A stretch of 64,000 nucleotides of DNA, from assembly GCA_036397635.1 (NCBI GenBank), contig DASWIP010000018.1, positions 7,041 to 71,040 of the forward strand, given 5' to 3'. The notes beneath the pieces are model-generated. The model was not told the DNA's origin. It worked only from the letters and a program-made list of their open reading frames with translations, and searched no databases. Shown here in pieces: positions 7,604-14,759 of the stretch (position 1 is its first letter; every line of letters starts with the position of its first letter). Both the position numbers and the translations under genes were made by a program. The DNA comes from DASWIP01 sp036397635. GTDB lineage: Bacteria; Actinomycetota; AC-67.

Positions 7604-8527
7604 CTAGGCGGTCGCGGGCGCGACCGCGGGGGCGGGGGCGGTGGCGGCCGAGGGCGTCAGGATCGAGGTGCCGCTCAGATGCGCGCGCGTGAGTTCGTAC
7701 GCGCGCTCCATGAGCTCGGCCGAGTGCGTTGGATCGTTGAACCTGATCATTCCCGGATGGAACGTCGGCATCATCTCGATCCGCGCAACCTCCGTGAACC
7801 TGCGCACCTGATCCTCGGCCGCGGCCATGCGCGAGTGCGACACGGCCTGCGTGAAAACGTCGAGGGGCCCGCGTATCGGACGCGGCATCGGCTTCTGCGC
7901 CCCGCAGGTCAGCACGTAGATCCTGCGCGCGCCGAGCTCGAACGCCCGGCTGATCGGAACGTTGTTCGACATCCCGCCGTCGACGTAGGTCTCACCGTCG
8001 ATGGTCATCGGTGGGAAGATGCCGGGCAGCGCGGTCGATGCGAGCATGGCCGGTGCGATCGGACCGGACGAGAAGTAGTGGTCGCGTCCCGTGCGCAGGT
8101 TGGTTGCCACCATCGTGCAGGGGATCGCAAGCTGCTCGAACGTGCGCACGGGAAGCAGGTCGGCGAGCCGGCGGATCCCGTCATTCGGATAGAGGTGATC
8201 GCCACGGGACACGATCTGCCACGCCCGACGGAGACGGCTTCCCGGGAACAGGTCCTCGCTGGTGAGGGCCGCCCACGCCGCGCGCTGGCGTGCGACGCCG
8301 GCTGGGGTGGGGTCCGCAGCCAGGGCCACGGCGTTGATCGCGCCCACGCTCGTCCCCACGAGCAGGTCGGGGATGACCCCCGCTTCGACGAGCGCGTGCA
8401 TCTGTCCTACCTGCACCGCGCCGAGGACGCCGCCGCCGGAGAGGACGAACGCGGTTGGGCCGGCTTGGCGCCGTCCGCTGCCCCACCCTCGGGTGCGGAT
8501 CCCGTGTAGTACCCGGCTCAGGCCCAT
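7604..8527 (-). CDS. Patatin-like phospholipase
   Basis: A 307-residue patatin-family serine lipase. It has the oxyanion-hole GGGVLG at 31-36, the nucleophile elbow GTSVG at 58-62 (Ser60) and the catalytic DGG at 183-185, giving the Ser-Asp dyad. The length and the arrangement (C-terminal alanine/proline tail) resemble the RssA/NTE-type bacterial patatins that hydrolyse acyl esters of phospholipids. No signal peptide is visible. The start is uncertain: ATG codons in frame also occur at 8587 and 8629, none with a clear Shine-Dalgarno sequence; 8527 is chosen because the homology-like part begins shortly after. Converges with sodX (4-base gap). Confidence 0.85.
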   Translation of the reverse strand: MGLSRVLHGIRTRGWGSGRRQAGPTAFVLSGGGVLGAVQVGQMHALVEAGVIPDLLVGTSVGAINAVALAADPTPAGVARQRAAWAALTSEDLFPGSRLRRAWQIVSRGDHLYPNDGIRRLADLLPVRTFEQLAIPCTMVATNLRTGRDHYFSSGPIAPAMLASTALPGIFPPMTIDGETYVDGGMSNNVPISRAFELGARRIYVLTCGAQKPMPRPIRGPLDVFTQAVSHSRMAAAEDQVRRFTEVARIEMMPTFHPGMIRFNDPTHSAELMERAYELTRAHLSGTSILTPSAATAPAPAVAPATA

Positions 8528-8689
8528 GTCATCAGCTTCGACGCTCCGGTTGGGATCACCTTCGATCCTCGCCTCTCTTAACGACATTCGGCCGCAGAAC
8601 GTGGCGGCATGATGGTCAAGATGCGTCAAAGCGGAACCGGTACAGAACCGGGCGGACCGTCCTAGACCGACTCACGCCTTCTAGCTCAC

Positions 8690-8714
8690 GCGTGCTGTAC
8701 CCCGGGCAGCACGC
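8690..8714 (-). terminator. Hairpin downstream of the MFS gene
   Basis: An 8-base-pair stem GCGTGCTG / CAGCACGC with a nine-base loop, starting 9 bases after the MFS stop codon on the minus strand. Probable terminator of the padR-ino1-MFS transcript. The remaining spacer to 8528 holds no other structure that I can support. Confidence 0.5.
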
Positions 8715-8723
8715 GAAGGCCGG

Positions 8724-10307
8724 TTACCGTGGGGGCGCGTCGGCCGTGCCGGAGAGCACCGGCGGCGGAGGAAGCAACCGCTCGATCTCCCAGCCCTGAT
8801 CCTCGCGGTAGGTGAGCCGGACGCGGCGCCCGCCGACGCTGACGACGAAGGCGCGACTGCGGCGACCGTCCTCCTCGATCACGGCCCGCCAGTGGATCTC
8901 CTCGACCGGAAGCTCGATCCCGCCGACGACGATGACGCGGGGCTCCTCGTCGGCGCGGGATCCCGCGTACGAGCGCACCGTCACGAGTTCGCCGGGCAGC
9001 AAGAGCTCTTCAACCGAAGGCTGTCTCCCTCCACGCTTCCGTCGTCCGAACATGTGGACCCTCCTTTCCCACCACCACAGGATCACGGCTACCGCGAGAC
9101 CTGTCACCGCCATCGCTTGCATGACTCCTGCGGTCGTAACCGTCGTCTCGAACGCCAGCGCTGCGATCCCGACGCCGGCGACACGCGCGAGGTTGAACAG
9201 CATGTCGTATACCGCGAACGCGCGGCCTCGGAAGGCGTCCGGCATCTCCTCCTGCACGATCGTGTCCACCGGGATCTTCACGAACGCGTACGAGAGCCCC
9301 ACGAATAGCGTCCCGGCCTCGACCCGAAGCTTGGTGATGTCGATCGCGACGAGCAGCGTCGCGATGCCGGCGATCACGAAGGAGACCGGAACGAGCCGGT
9401 CGTGGCGTGTCCGGTTGGCGACACCGGGCACGATCATCACGCCGAGGAATATCCCCACAGAGAGGAACACGAGCAATCGTACGGAGCCTTCGATCCCCAG
9501 TTGGAGATCACGGAGGAAGAACACGGTGAGGGCACCGACCATGACCCCCACCAGGGTCTGCATCATGGAGATCCCCGAAAGAGCGTAGACGGATCGGCGC
9601 GAGCTCCCCAGGACGCGGAGGCCGGCGGCGAGTTCGCGGACGACGCGCACGATCTCATCCCACAGGGGCGCCTGCTCGGCCTTGAACCCGCGATGCACGG
9701 GGACCAGGCGTGCGACGACCGCCGCCCCCATGAACCCGACCGCCGCGAATCCGGAGGCCGCCGTGCCGCCGATCAGCGCAGAGAGCGCACCGCCAGCGGC
9801 GAGGCCGACGACGTTGGCGACGCTCCCGCCCGTCGTCGCGACGGCATTGGCGGTGACGAGGTCGTCTTCCGGGACCAACTGGGGAAGGACGGCGCTCATC
9901 GTCGCCAGGAAGAATCGGTTGGCCGAAAGCACGAGCAGCACGACCGTGAGGAACAGAGGGCTCCCCGTCCCGGCGATCGCGGCAACGGGCGCGAGGGCGG
10001 TCAGTACCGCGCGTCCGGCCGGGACCCAGGTCAGGATGGTGCGCCGTTCCCATCGGTCGATGAACACCCCCGTGAACGGGCCGATGGCGCTGAAGGGGAT
10101 GAGCGTGATCGCCGACGCGATCAGCGTCCGCAGAGCGGGGTTCGCGCCCGGGTTCTCGAAGATGAACGCGCTCGCGCTGGCGAGCTGGAAGACCCCGTCG
10201 CCGAACTGGGAGATCAGCCGCGCGGTGAAGAACCGCCGGAAGCCCTCGCCGGCGAAGATCTCACCGACCCGGCGGCGCGTGGTGAGCGCGCGCGCCGGCG
10301 TGGTCAT
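8724..10307 (-). CDS. MFS transporter with a C-terminal soluble domain
   Basis: A 527-residue major facilitator protein. About 415 residues form 12 hydrophobic helices, including the loop-2/3 region GVFIDRWERRTILTW that is diagnostic of the MFS. It then carries about 105 extra residues after a basic stretch (MFGRRKRGGRQP): a beta-rich, charged segment (PGELVTVRSY, VVGGIELPVEEIHW, RRVRLTYRED) that I do not recognise. The start at 10307 lies 5 bases beyond the ino1 stop codon, in the ino1 operon. Substrate unknown; the conserved PadR-ino1-MFS arrangement suggests export of an inositol-derived or lipid-linked compound, but this is inference. Confidence 0.85.
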   Translation of the reverse strand: MTTPARALTTRRRVGEIFAGEGFRRFFTARLISQFGDGVFQLASASAFIFENPGANPALRTLIASAITLIPFSAIGPFTGVFIDRWERRTILTWVPAGRAVLTALAPVAAIAGTGSPLFLTVVLLVLSANRFFLATMSAVLPQLVPEDDLVTANAVATTGGSVANVVGLAAGGALSALIGGTAASGFAAVGFMGAAVVARLVPVHRGFKAEQAPLWDEIVRVVRELAAGLRVLGSSRRSVYALSGISMMQTLVGVMVGALTVFFLRDLQLGIEGSVRLLVFLSVGIFLGVMIVPGVANRTRHDRLVPVSFVIAGIATLLVAIDITKLRVEAGTLFVGLSYAFVKIPVDTIVQEEMPDAFRGRAFAVYDMLFNLARVAGVGIAALAFETTVTTAGVMQAMAVTGLAVAVILWWWERRVHMFGRRKRGGRQPSVEELLLPGELVTVRSYAGSRADEEPRVIVVGGIELPVEEIHWRAVIEEDGRRSRAFVVSVGGRRVRLTYREDQGWEIERLLPPPPVLSGTADAPPR

Positions 10308-10311
10308 CTCG

Positions 10312-11481
10312 TCAGCCGACCTCGGGCGCGAGCCGTGTCGTGGCCTCGGCACGGTGGCCGTTGCCGTTGGAGTGGGAGCCGTTCCCGTTCAGGCTGACGG
10401 TCTGCCCGCCGACGATGAAGTCTTCGACCATCTGGCGCGCGACCTCGTCCGGATACTGCACGGGCGGGGACTTCATGAAATACGCGCTCGGGCCGATGAT
10501 CGGACCTCCCATGCCACGCTCGCGTGCGAGCTTCGCGATCCGGACCGCATCGATGACGATGCCGGCCGAGTTGGGAGAGTCCCATACCTCGAGCTTCATC
10601 TCCATCACGATCGGCACGTTGCCGAACTCGCGTCCCTCGATCCGGATGTGCGCCCACTTGCGGTCGTGCAGCCATGGGATGTGGTCGCTGGGGCCGATGT
10701 GGATGTTCTCGGCGCCGAGGTCGTGACTCATGTTGGAGGTGACAGACTGCGTCTTCGAGATCTTCTTCGAGATGAGACGCTCACGCTCGAGCATGTTCAT
10801 GAAGTCCATGTTGCCGCCGAAGTTCAGCTGGTACGTTCGATCGATCTGCACGCCGCGGTCCTCGAACAGCTTCGCCAGCGAGCGGTGCAGGATCGTCGAG
10901 CCCACCTGGCTCTTGATATCGTCGCCGATGATCGGAACGCGGGCTTGCCGGAACCGCTCGGCCCATTCGGGGTTCGAGGCGATGAATACCGGCATGCAGT
11001 TCACGAACGCGACGCCGGCCTGAAGCGCGGCCTCGGCATAGAACCGGGCGGCCGCTTCACTGCCGACCGGCATGTACGATACGAGCACGTCGGCGCGTGC
11101 CGCGCGCAGCGCCTCGACGACGTCGACGGGTGCCTCCGGCGACTCCGTGATCATCTCGCGGTAATAGTGGCCGAGACCGTCGAGGGTCGGTCCCCGCTGC
11201 ACTTCGATGCCGGTGGGCGGAACGTCCTCGCAGAAGCGGATGGTGTTGTTCGGTTCGGCGAAGATCGCTTCGGCGATGTCCCTTCCCACCTTCTTGGCAT
11301 CGACATCGAACGCGGCGACGAACTCGATGTCACGGACGTGGAGGCCTCCCACGTCGACGTGCATCAAGCCGGGAACGCCCTGTGAGTCGTCTGCCTCCCG
11401 GTAGAACTGGACGCCCTGGACGAGCGACGACGCGCAGTTCCCAACTCCTGCGATCGCGACCCGTACCTTCCGTTCCGTCAT
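10312..11481 (-). CDS. ino1: Inositol-3-phosphate synthase
   Basis: A 389-residue myo-inositol-1-phosphate synthase, which isomerises glucose 6-phosphate to inositol 3-phosphate in an NAD-dependent reaction. The N-terminal Rossmann start is VRVAIAGVGNCASSLVQG; later come FVNCMPVFIAS, KSQVGSTILHR and TYQLNFGGNMDFMN, all hallmarks of the bacterial/archaeal enzyme. Inositol feeds phosphatidylinositol, mycothiol and glycolipid synthesis in actinobacteria; an inositol monophosphatase-type gene is at 53295. The last 20 residues add a Ser/Asn/Gly/His-rich tail (NGNGSHSNGNGH). Gene order padR-ino1-MFS is conserved in actinobacteria, which supports regulation by the PadR protein. Confidence 0.95.
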   Translation of the reverse strand: MTERKVRVAIAGVGNCASSLVQGVQFYREADDSQGVPGLMHVDVGGLHVRDIEFVAAFDVDAKKVGRDIAEAIFAEPNNTIRFCEDVPPTGIEVQRGPTLDGLGHYYREMITESPEAPVDVVEALRAARADVLVSYMPVGSEAAARFYAEAALQAGVAFVNCMPVFIASNPEWAERFRQARVPIIGDDIKSQVGSTILHRSLAKLFEDRGVQIDRTYQLNFGGNMDFMNMLERERLISKKISKTQSVTSNMSHDLGAENIHIGPSDHIPWLHDRKWAHIRIEGREFGNVPIVMEMKLEVWDSPNSAGIVIDAVRIAKLARERGMGGPIIGPSAYFMKSPPVQYPDEVARQMVEDFIVGGQTVSLNGNGSHSNGNGHRAEATTRLAPEVG

Positions 11482-11493
11482 CTGCTTTCCCCC

Positions 11494-12081
11494 TTATCCC
11501 GCGCCGCCTGCCGGCCTCGTGGGCATCGGCTTCTTCGCGACGCGTCTGGTCTTCGTCTTCTTCTCAGCCCGCTTCTCCGACGCGATGATGCTGTCGAGCC
11601 AGCGGATGTCGTGTTCCATCTCCAGCTCCCCGTGGCGCATCAACTCCAGGGAATACGCATCCATCCGTTCTTTGAGGTTCTTGAGTCGATCCTTGATCCG
11701 AGCGAGCTGCTCGACCAGGTAGCCGCGACGGCGCTCGAGCAGGCGGCGCCGCGTTTCCGGCTTCGTGTAGCGGAAGAAGGCCAGCCGGAGCATGAAGGCT
11801 TCGCGGTCCTCGGCCGCCTGTGGTCCCTGTTCCTCGAGCAGCTGCTCGAACAGCTCTTCGCCTTTCTGGGCCAGCCGGTACACGTTCTTGCGCCGCGATG
11901 TCTCCCCCTTCGGGTACTCCATCTCGACCGCCTCGGACTTGGCGAGCTTCTTCAACGTCGGGTACAGCGACCCGTAGGAGATCCGCCATGCATGCCCGAG
12001 CCGCTCGTCGAGCTGCTTCTTCAGCTCGTAGCCGTACATCGGCCGTTCCTTGAGCAGTCCGAGCACCGCCAGTTCTAGCAC
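11494..12081 (-). CDS. PadR-family transcriptional regulator
   Basis: A 195-residue PadR regulator: the winged helix spans ELAVLGLLKERPMYGYELKK, the recognition helix lies near ISYGSLYPTLKKL, and the wing is near SRRKNVYRLAQKGEELF. A long C-terminal helix region (RRRLLERRRGYLVEQLARIKD) is the dimerisation coiled coil, and a lysine-rich tail (EKKTKTRRVAKKP) follows. The GTG at 12081 is chosen because CGAGGTGG lies just upstream; longer frames run through the operator. Twelve bases separate it from ino1, which it probably controls together with the MFS gene. The twin palindrome at 12107-12131 is the likely binding site. Confidence 0.9.
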   Translation of the reverse strand: MLELAVLGLLKERPMYGYELKKQLDERLGHAWRISYGSLYPTLKKLAKSEAVEMEYPKGETSRRKNVYRLAQKGEELFEQLLEEQGPQAAEDREAFMLRLAFFRYTKPETRRRLLERRRGYLVEQLARIKDRLKNLKERMDAYSLELMRHGELEMEHDIRWLDSIIASEKRAEKKTKTRRVAKKPMPTRPAGGAG

Positions 12082-12106
12082 CTGTCCACCTCGACTTACC
12101 TCAACT

Positions 12107-12131
12107 TCGATATATCGAACCGATATATCGA
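12107..12131 (-). promoter_or_regulatory. Twin palindrome, probable PadR operator
   Basis: A perfect 12-base palindrome TCGATATATCGA at 12107-12118, followed at 12121-12130 by a second palindrome CGATATATCG. Their centres are 13 bases apart. It lies 26 to 50 bases before the padR start in otherwise GC-rich DNA, and its TATA core could also serve as the -10 region. Confidence 0.7.
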
Positions 12132-12220
12132 GGTTCCCTATGGTGCCCCGCCGACCGGGCTGTGTCAAACAGGGAGGATCACCCACCGCGGTCGATCGTT
12201 TCCGCAGGTCAGAGGTGAGA

Positions 12221-12910
12221 TCAGTTGGGAATGAACGGTTCCCAAGGGGCGGTCACGACGGCGAGGGCGTAGCCTTCGGCCGCCAGATCGGCCAGGATCG
12301 CCTCCACTGTCGGGCCCTCGGACAGGCCGGTGGCGTAGGCGAACTCGACCACGACCCCGAGCGCCTTGCCGGTGGCCGCGTGCAGCACGGGAGAGCCGCT
12401 GTCGCCGAAGTTGGACGGCACGTACGCGCGGTAGCGGGTGAACGAGTCGTTGGACATCGGCCCGAGCCGCTGCCTGGTCTCCGCCGCCTCGCCGAACCCG
12501 ATCCCGAACCCGTATTGGAGCAGCGGGTCCCCGATCGTGGTTTCCGTCGCGGTGGTATGACCGGTCGGCCCGCCCCAGGCGCGCACCGCGGGATCCACCT
12601 GGTCGTACCGGTCCGTGTCGATGCGGATCAGTGCGAAGTCCTTGACGGTGGTGCGGTGGCTGTACACCGCCGTCCCGAAAGAACCCTCCTCGGAGGAAAC
12701 CCGGTCGCCCACGCGTGCGCAGTGCCCGGCGGTGCCTATGTACAGGGTGCCGGCCGGATCGGTGAAGACGAAATTCATGGTGCACTGCCCGACCGGTGAG
12801 AAGATCTTGGCGCCCGGTTGTATCGGCGTCTCCCCGGGGACGGCGGATCCGGGAGCGGGAACGAGCAGGACCGTTGCCGCCAGCGCCAGCGTCGCGGTTA
12901 TGGCTCTCAT
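12221..12910 (-). CDS. Secreted trypsin-like serine protease, second of a pair
   Basis: A 229-residue S1-type protease with a signal peptide (MRAITATLALAATVLLVPAP, cleaved near GSAVPG). The triad is visible: His in GTAGHC, Asp in VKDFALIRID and Ser in NFGDSGSPVLH. The start ATG at 12910 overlaps the stop codon of the upstream paralogue by four bases (ATGA), so both are made from one mRNA. It shares with its neighbour the segments IQPGAKIFSP, NFVFTDPAGTLYIGTAGHC and VRAWGGPTG, proof of tandem duplication. Chymotrypsin-like actinobacterial proteases of this length act outside the cell. A longer frame reaching 13690 is an artefact of reading across the paralogue. Confidence 0.85.
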   Translation of the reverse strand: MRAITATLALAATVLLVPAPGSAVPGETPIQPGAKIFSPVGQCTMNFVFTDPAGTLYIGTAGHCARVGDRVSSEEGSFGTAVYSHRTTVKDFALIRIDTDRYDQVDPAVRAWGGPTGHTTATETTIGDPLLQYGFGIGFGEAAETRQRLGPMSNDSFTRYRAYVPSNFGDSGSPVLHAATGKALGVVVEFAYATGLSEGPTVEAILADLAAEGYALAVVTAPWEPFIPN

Positions 12911-13593
12911 GCCGGTGGCGTGAACCCCGCCGTAGCCAGCGAAACGTCGATGCCGGCCTCTGCGAGCAGCTCGATGGCCCGCTGGACCGTCGGGCCGTTC
13001 AGCAGATGGCCGCCGATGTTCGCGACGATCCCGAGCGCGCGCCCGGTCGCGGCGTGGATGACCGGGCCGCCGCTGTCCCCGAAGATCGCCGGCACCTCGG
13101 CGTGGTAGGACATCGCGTTGTCGTTGTAGAGGATCCCGCCGCGCGCTCTGGTCACCTCGGTCGTGCTGTAGACGATCCCGTAGCCGTACTGGAGCAACGC
13201 GTCGCCGATCCCTGTCGTGTCGGCGGTGGTAACACCGGTCGGTCCGCCCCACGCTCGCATCGCAGGGTTGACCTCGGCGTAGAACGCCGGATCGATCCGG
13301 ATCAGTGAGAAGTCGTCGTCCCCGCGAAGGATCCGGAAGACGACCGTGCCGAACTCGCCCTCGGGTGTGGCGACTCGGTCTCCCACACCTGACACGCAGT
13401 GACCCGCCGTTCCGATGTACAGCCGCGCTGCCGCGTCGCGGAAGACGAAGTTGAGCGTGCATCCCGCCGGGCGCACGATGCGCGCGCCGGGTTGGATCCT
13501 GGTGTCGGCGGCGAGCGCCCGTCCGGGCACGGTCAGCACAGCAGCGACGAGCAGCGCTGCGGCCAGGGCGATGGAAGCTGCTCGCGTCCGCAC
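12907..13593 (-). CDS. Secreted trypsin-like serine protease, first of a pair
   Basis: A 228-residue S1-type protease with an N-terminal signal peptide (RTRAASIALAAALLVAAVL, cleaved near ALAADT). The triad is His in GTAGHC, Asp in DDDFSLIRID and Ser in IFGDSGGPVIH, the classic GDSGGP. A cysteine in GCTLNF and another after the catalytic His probably form a disulfide. The GTG at 13593 is the start closest to the signal sequence; upstream in-frame codons would add 41 residues reading through the divergent promoter region. Directly followed by its paralogue with a 4-base overlap. Physiological substrate unknown. Confidence 0.82.
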   Translation of the reverse strand: MRTRAASIALAAALLVAAVLTVPGRALAADTRIQPGARIVRPAGCTLNFVFRDAAARLYIGTAGHCVSGVGDRVATPEGEFGTVVFRILRGDDDFSLIRIDPAFYAEVNPAMRAWGGPTGVTTADTTGIGDALLQYGYGIVYSTTEVTRARGGILYNDNAMSYHAEVPAIFGDSGGPVIHAATGRALGIVANIGGHLLNGPTVQRAIELLAEAGIDVSLATAGFTPPA

Positions 13594-13675
13594 GGGTGGG
13601 AAGATTCGGCGACGGAGGCCGGAGTCCTTTCCGGATCTTCCGGACGGGTGAGACAGTCTGTCCCCACGTCCGGTG

Positions 13676-13681
13676 TACCAT
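13676..13681 (+). promoter_or_regulatory. -10 element of a leaderless DUF5318 transcript
   Basis: TACCAT followed by 7 bases and the ATG at 13689. The element itself overlaps an in-frame ATG at 13680, which therefore cannot be the start if this is the promoter. Confidence 0.5.
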
Positions 13682-13688
13682 GGCCGGC

Positions 13689-14054
13689 ATGCCCGCGGTG
13701 GACTATCGGCTGGCACGCAGGGCGCTCCTGCGGGAGCTCCGCGGAGGCTTGCGCTCGAAGGTGGACGTCTGCGACGCCCACCCCGAGCTGGTTCGTGCTG
13801 CTCGGTTCATCGGCGAGGAGACCGGGGAGACCTGTCCGGTCTGCGAGGAAGAGGATCTCCGCCTCGTCTTCTATACCTACGGTCGCGAGCTCAAGGGACG
13901 CGAGAACGGCAGGGTCAGGCGGCGGTCCGATCTGGAGGAGCTTCGCCGGCGGTTCGGCGAATTCGCCTGCTACGCGGTCGAGGTGTGCACGAGCTGCTCG
14001 TGGAACCATCTGGTCCGGAGCTTCCTCAGCGGCCACCAGCACGCAACCGGCTGA
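13689..14054 (+). CDS. DUF5318-family zinc-ribbon protein
   Basis: A 121-residue protein with two cysteine pairs, CPVC at 49-52 and CTSC at 100-103, expected to hold one zinc ion. Other landmarks are VDYRLARRALL at the start, VCDAHPELVRAARF, VFYTYGRELKG and EVCTSCSWNHLVRSF. These match the actinobacteria-specific DUF5318 proteins, which sit near the same PBP and ino1 genes in Streptomyces. Function unknown. The ATG at 13689 is preferred to that at 13680 because TACCAT ends 7 bases before it. Confidence 0.78.
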   Translation: MPAVDYRLARRALLRELRGGLRSKVDVCDAHPELVRAARFIGEETGETCPVCEEEDLRLVFYTYGRELKGRENGRVRRRSDLEELRRRFGEFACYAVEVCTSCSWNHLVRSFLSGHQHATG

Positions 14055-14105
14055 GTGGCCCCAGGCGGACCACTGAGCCTCGCGGCCCGGGACCCGGCAC
14101 GACGG

Positions 14106-14111
14106 TAGCCT
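14106..14111 (+). promoter_or_regulatory. -10 element before the 14118 membrane gene
   Basis: TAGCCT, 6 bases before the GTG at 14118, without a Shine-Dalgarno sequence; leaderless arrangement. Confidence 0.42.
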
Positions 14112-14117
14112 GAGCGC

Positions 14118-14759
14118 GTGCTCATCCATCCCCGCGTCGCGCTCGCGTCCGGGCTCGCCGCCGCCGCCGGTGCCATCATCGTGATCCTCGGCCGGCTCGA
14201 CGGGTCGGTGCTGCTGGTTGCTGCGCTCGCGGTCGGCTGCCGTGCCGCCGCGCTCGCCGCCTCGTCCGAGCCGTTCGCGGCCGCCTCGCTTGCGCGGCAG
14301 GTCGCGGTCGCGCCCGTGTGGGCCGGGCTCGCGGTGGTCGCAGCTATGCGCGCCGGAACGGTGATGGTCGACGGCGTGCGCGGCGCGCACGCCGTCGCCG
14401 GGGTGGGGTTGCTCCGCGGCGATCCCCTCACCGTCGCGGCTCTGTGGACGGCAGGGGTGGCGGCGCTGCTCGCGCTGCTCGCGCCGTCGCTGCGGGAGCG
14501 CGTGCTCGTAACCGGGGCGCCGGCGAACCGACTCGAGGCGGTCGCGATCGCGGTGCAGGTGTCGGTCATCGTCGCGCTGCTCGCAGGCCCGCAGGTGACG
14601 GGCGTTGCCGACCTGATCCCTTGGGCGCTCGCCGTGGTCGCGATCGGTTCCGTCGTCGTCGTCGGACGACGAATCGCCTCGATCGAACGGGCCGGATCCG
14701 TCGCCGTAGTGCTCGCCGGGATCGCCGTCGTCCTGGCGCTGGTGGGTGAGGCCCCGTGA
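14118..14759 (+). CDS. Multi-pass membrane protein, possibly HyfE-like
   Basis: A 213-residue, strongly hydrophobic protein with about seven predicted membrane helices and very high alanine and valine content. No catalytic motif is visible. Its size and its position directly before a NuoN/HyfF-like protein (4-base overlap, GTGA) are those of HyfE in hydrogenase-4 and formate-hydrogenlyase modules, but sequence likeness alone is too weak for a firm call. Alternative: an unrelated lineage-specific membrane protein. Starts GTG at 14118 and is probably leaderless. Confidence 0.55.
   Translation: MLIHPRVALASGLAAAAGAIIVILGRLDGSVLLVAALAVGCRAAALAASSEPFAAASLARQVAVAPVWAGLAVVAAMRAGTVMVDGVRGAHAVAGVGLLRGDPLTVAALWTAGVAALLALLAPSLRERVLVTGAPANRLEAVAIAVQVSVIVALLAGPQVTGVADLIPWALAVVAIGSVVVVGRRIASIERAGSVAVVLAGIAVVLALVGEAP

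Noticed and set aside
12221..13690. A 489-codon minus-strand frame covering both proteases.
   Set aside because: The upstream part is out of frame with the first protease; the real second protease starts at 12910 with a signal peptide.
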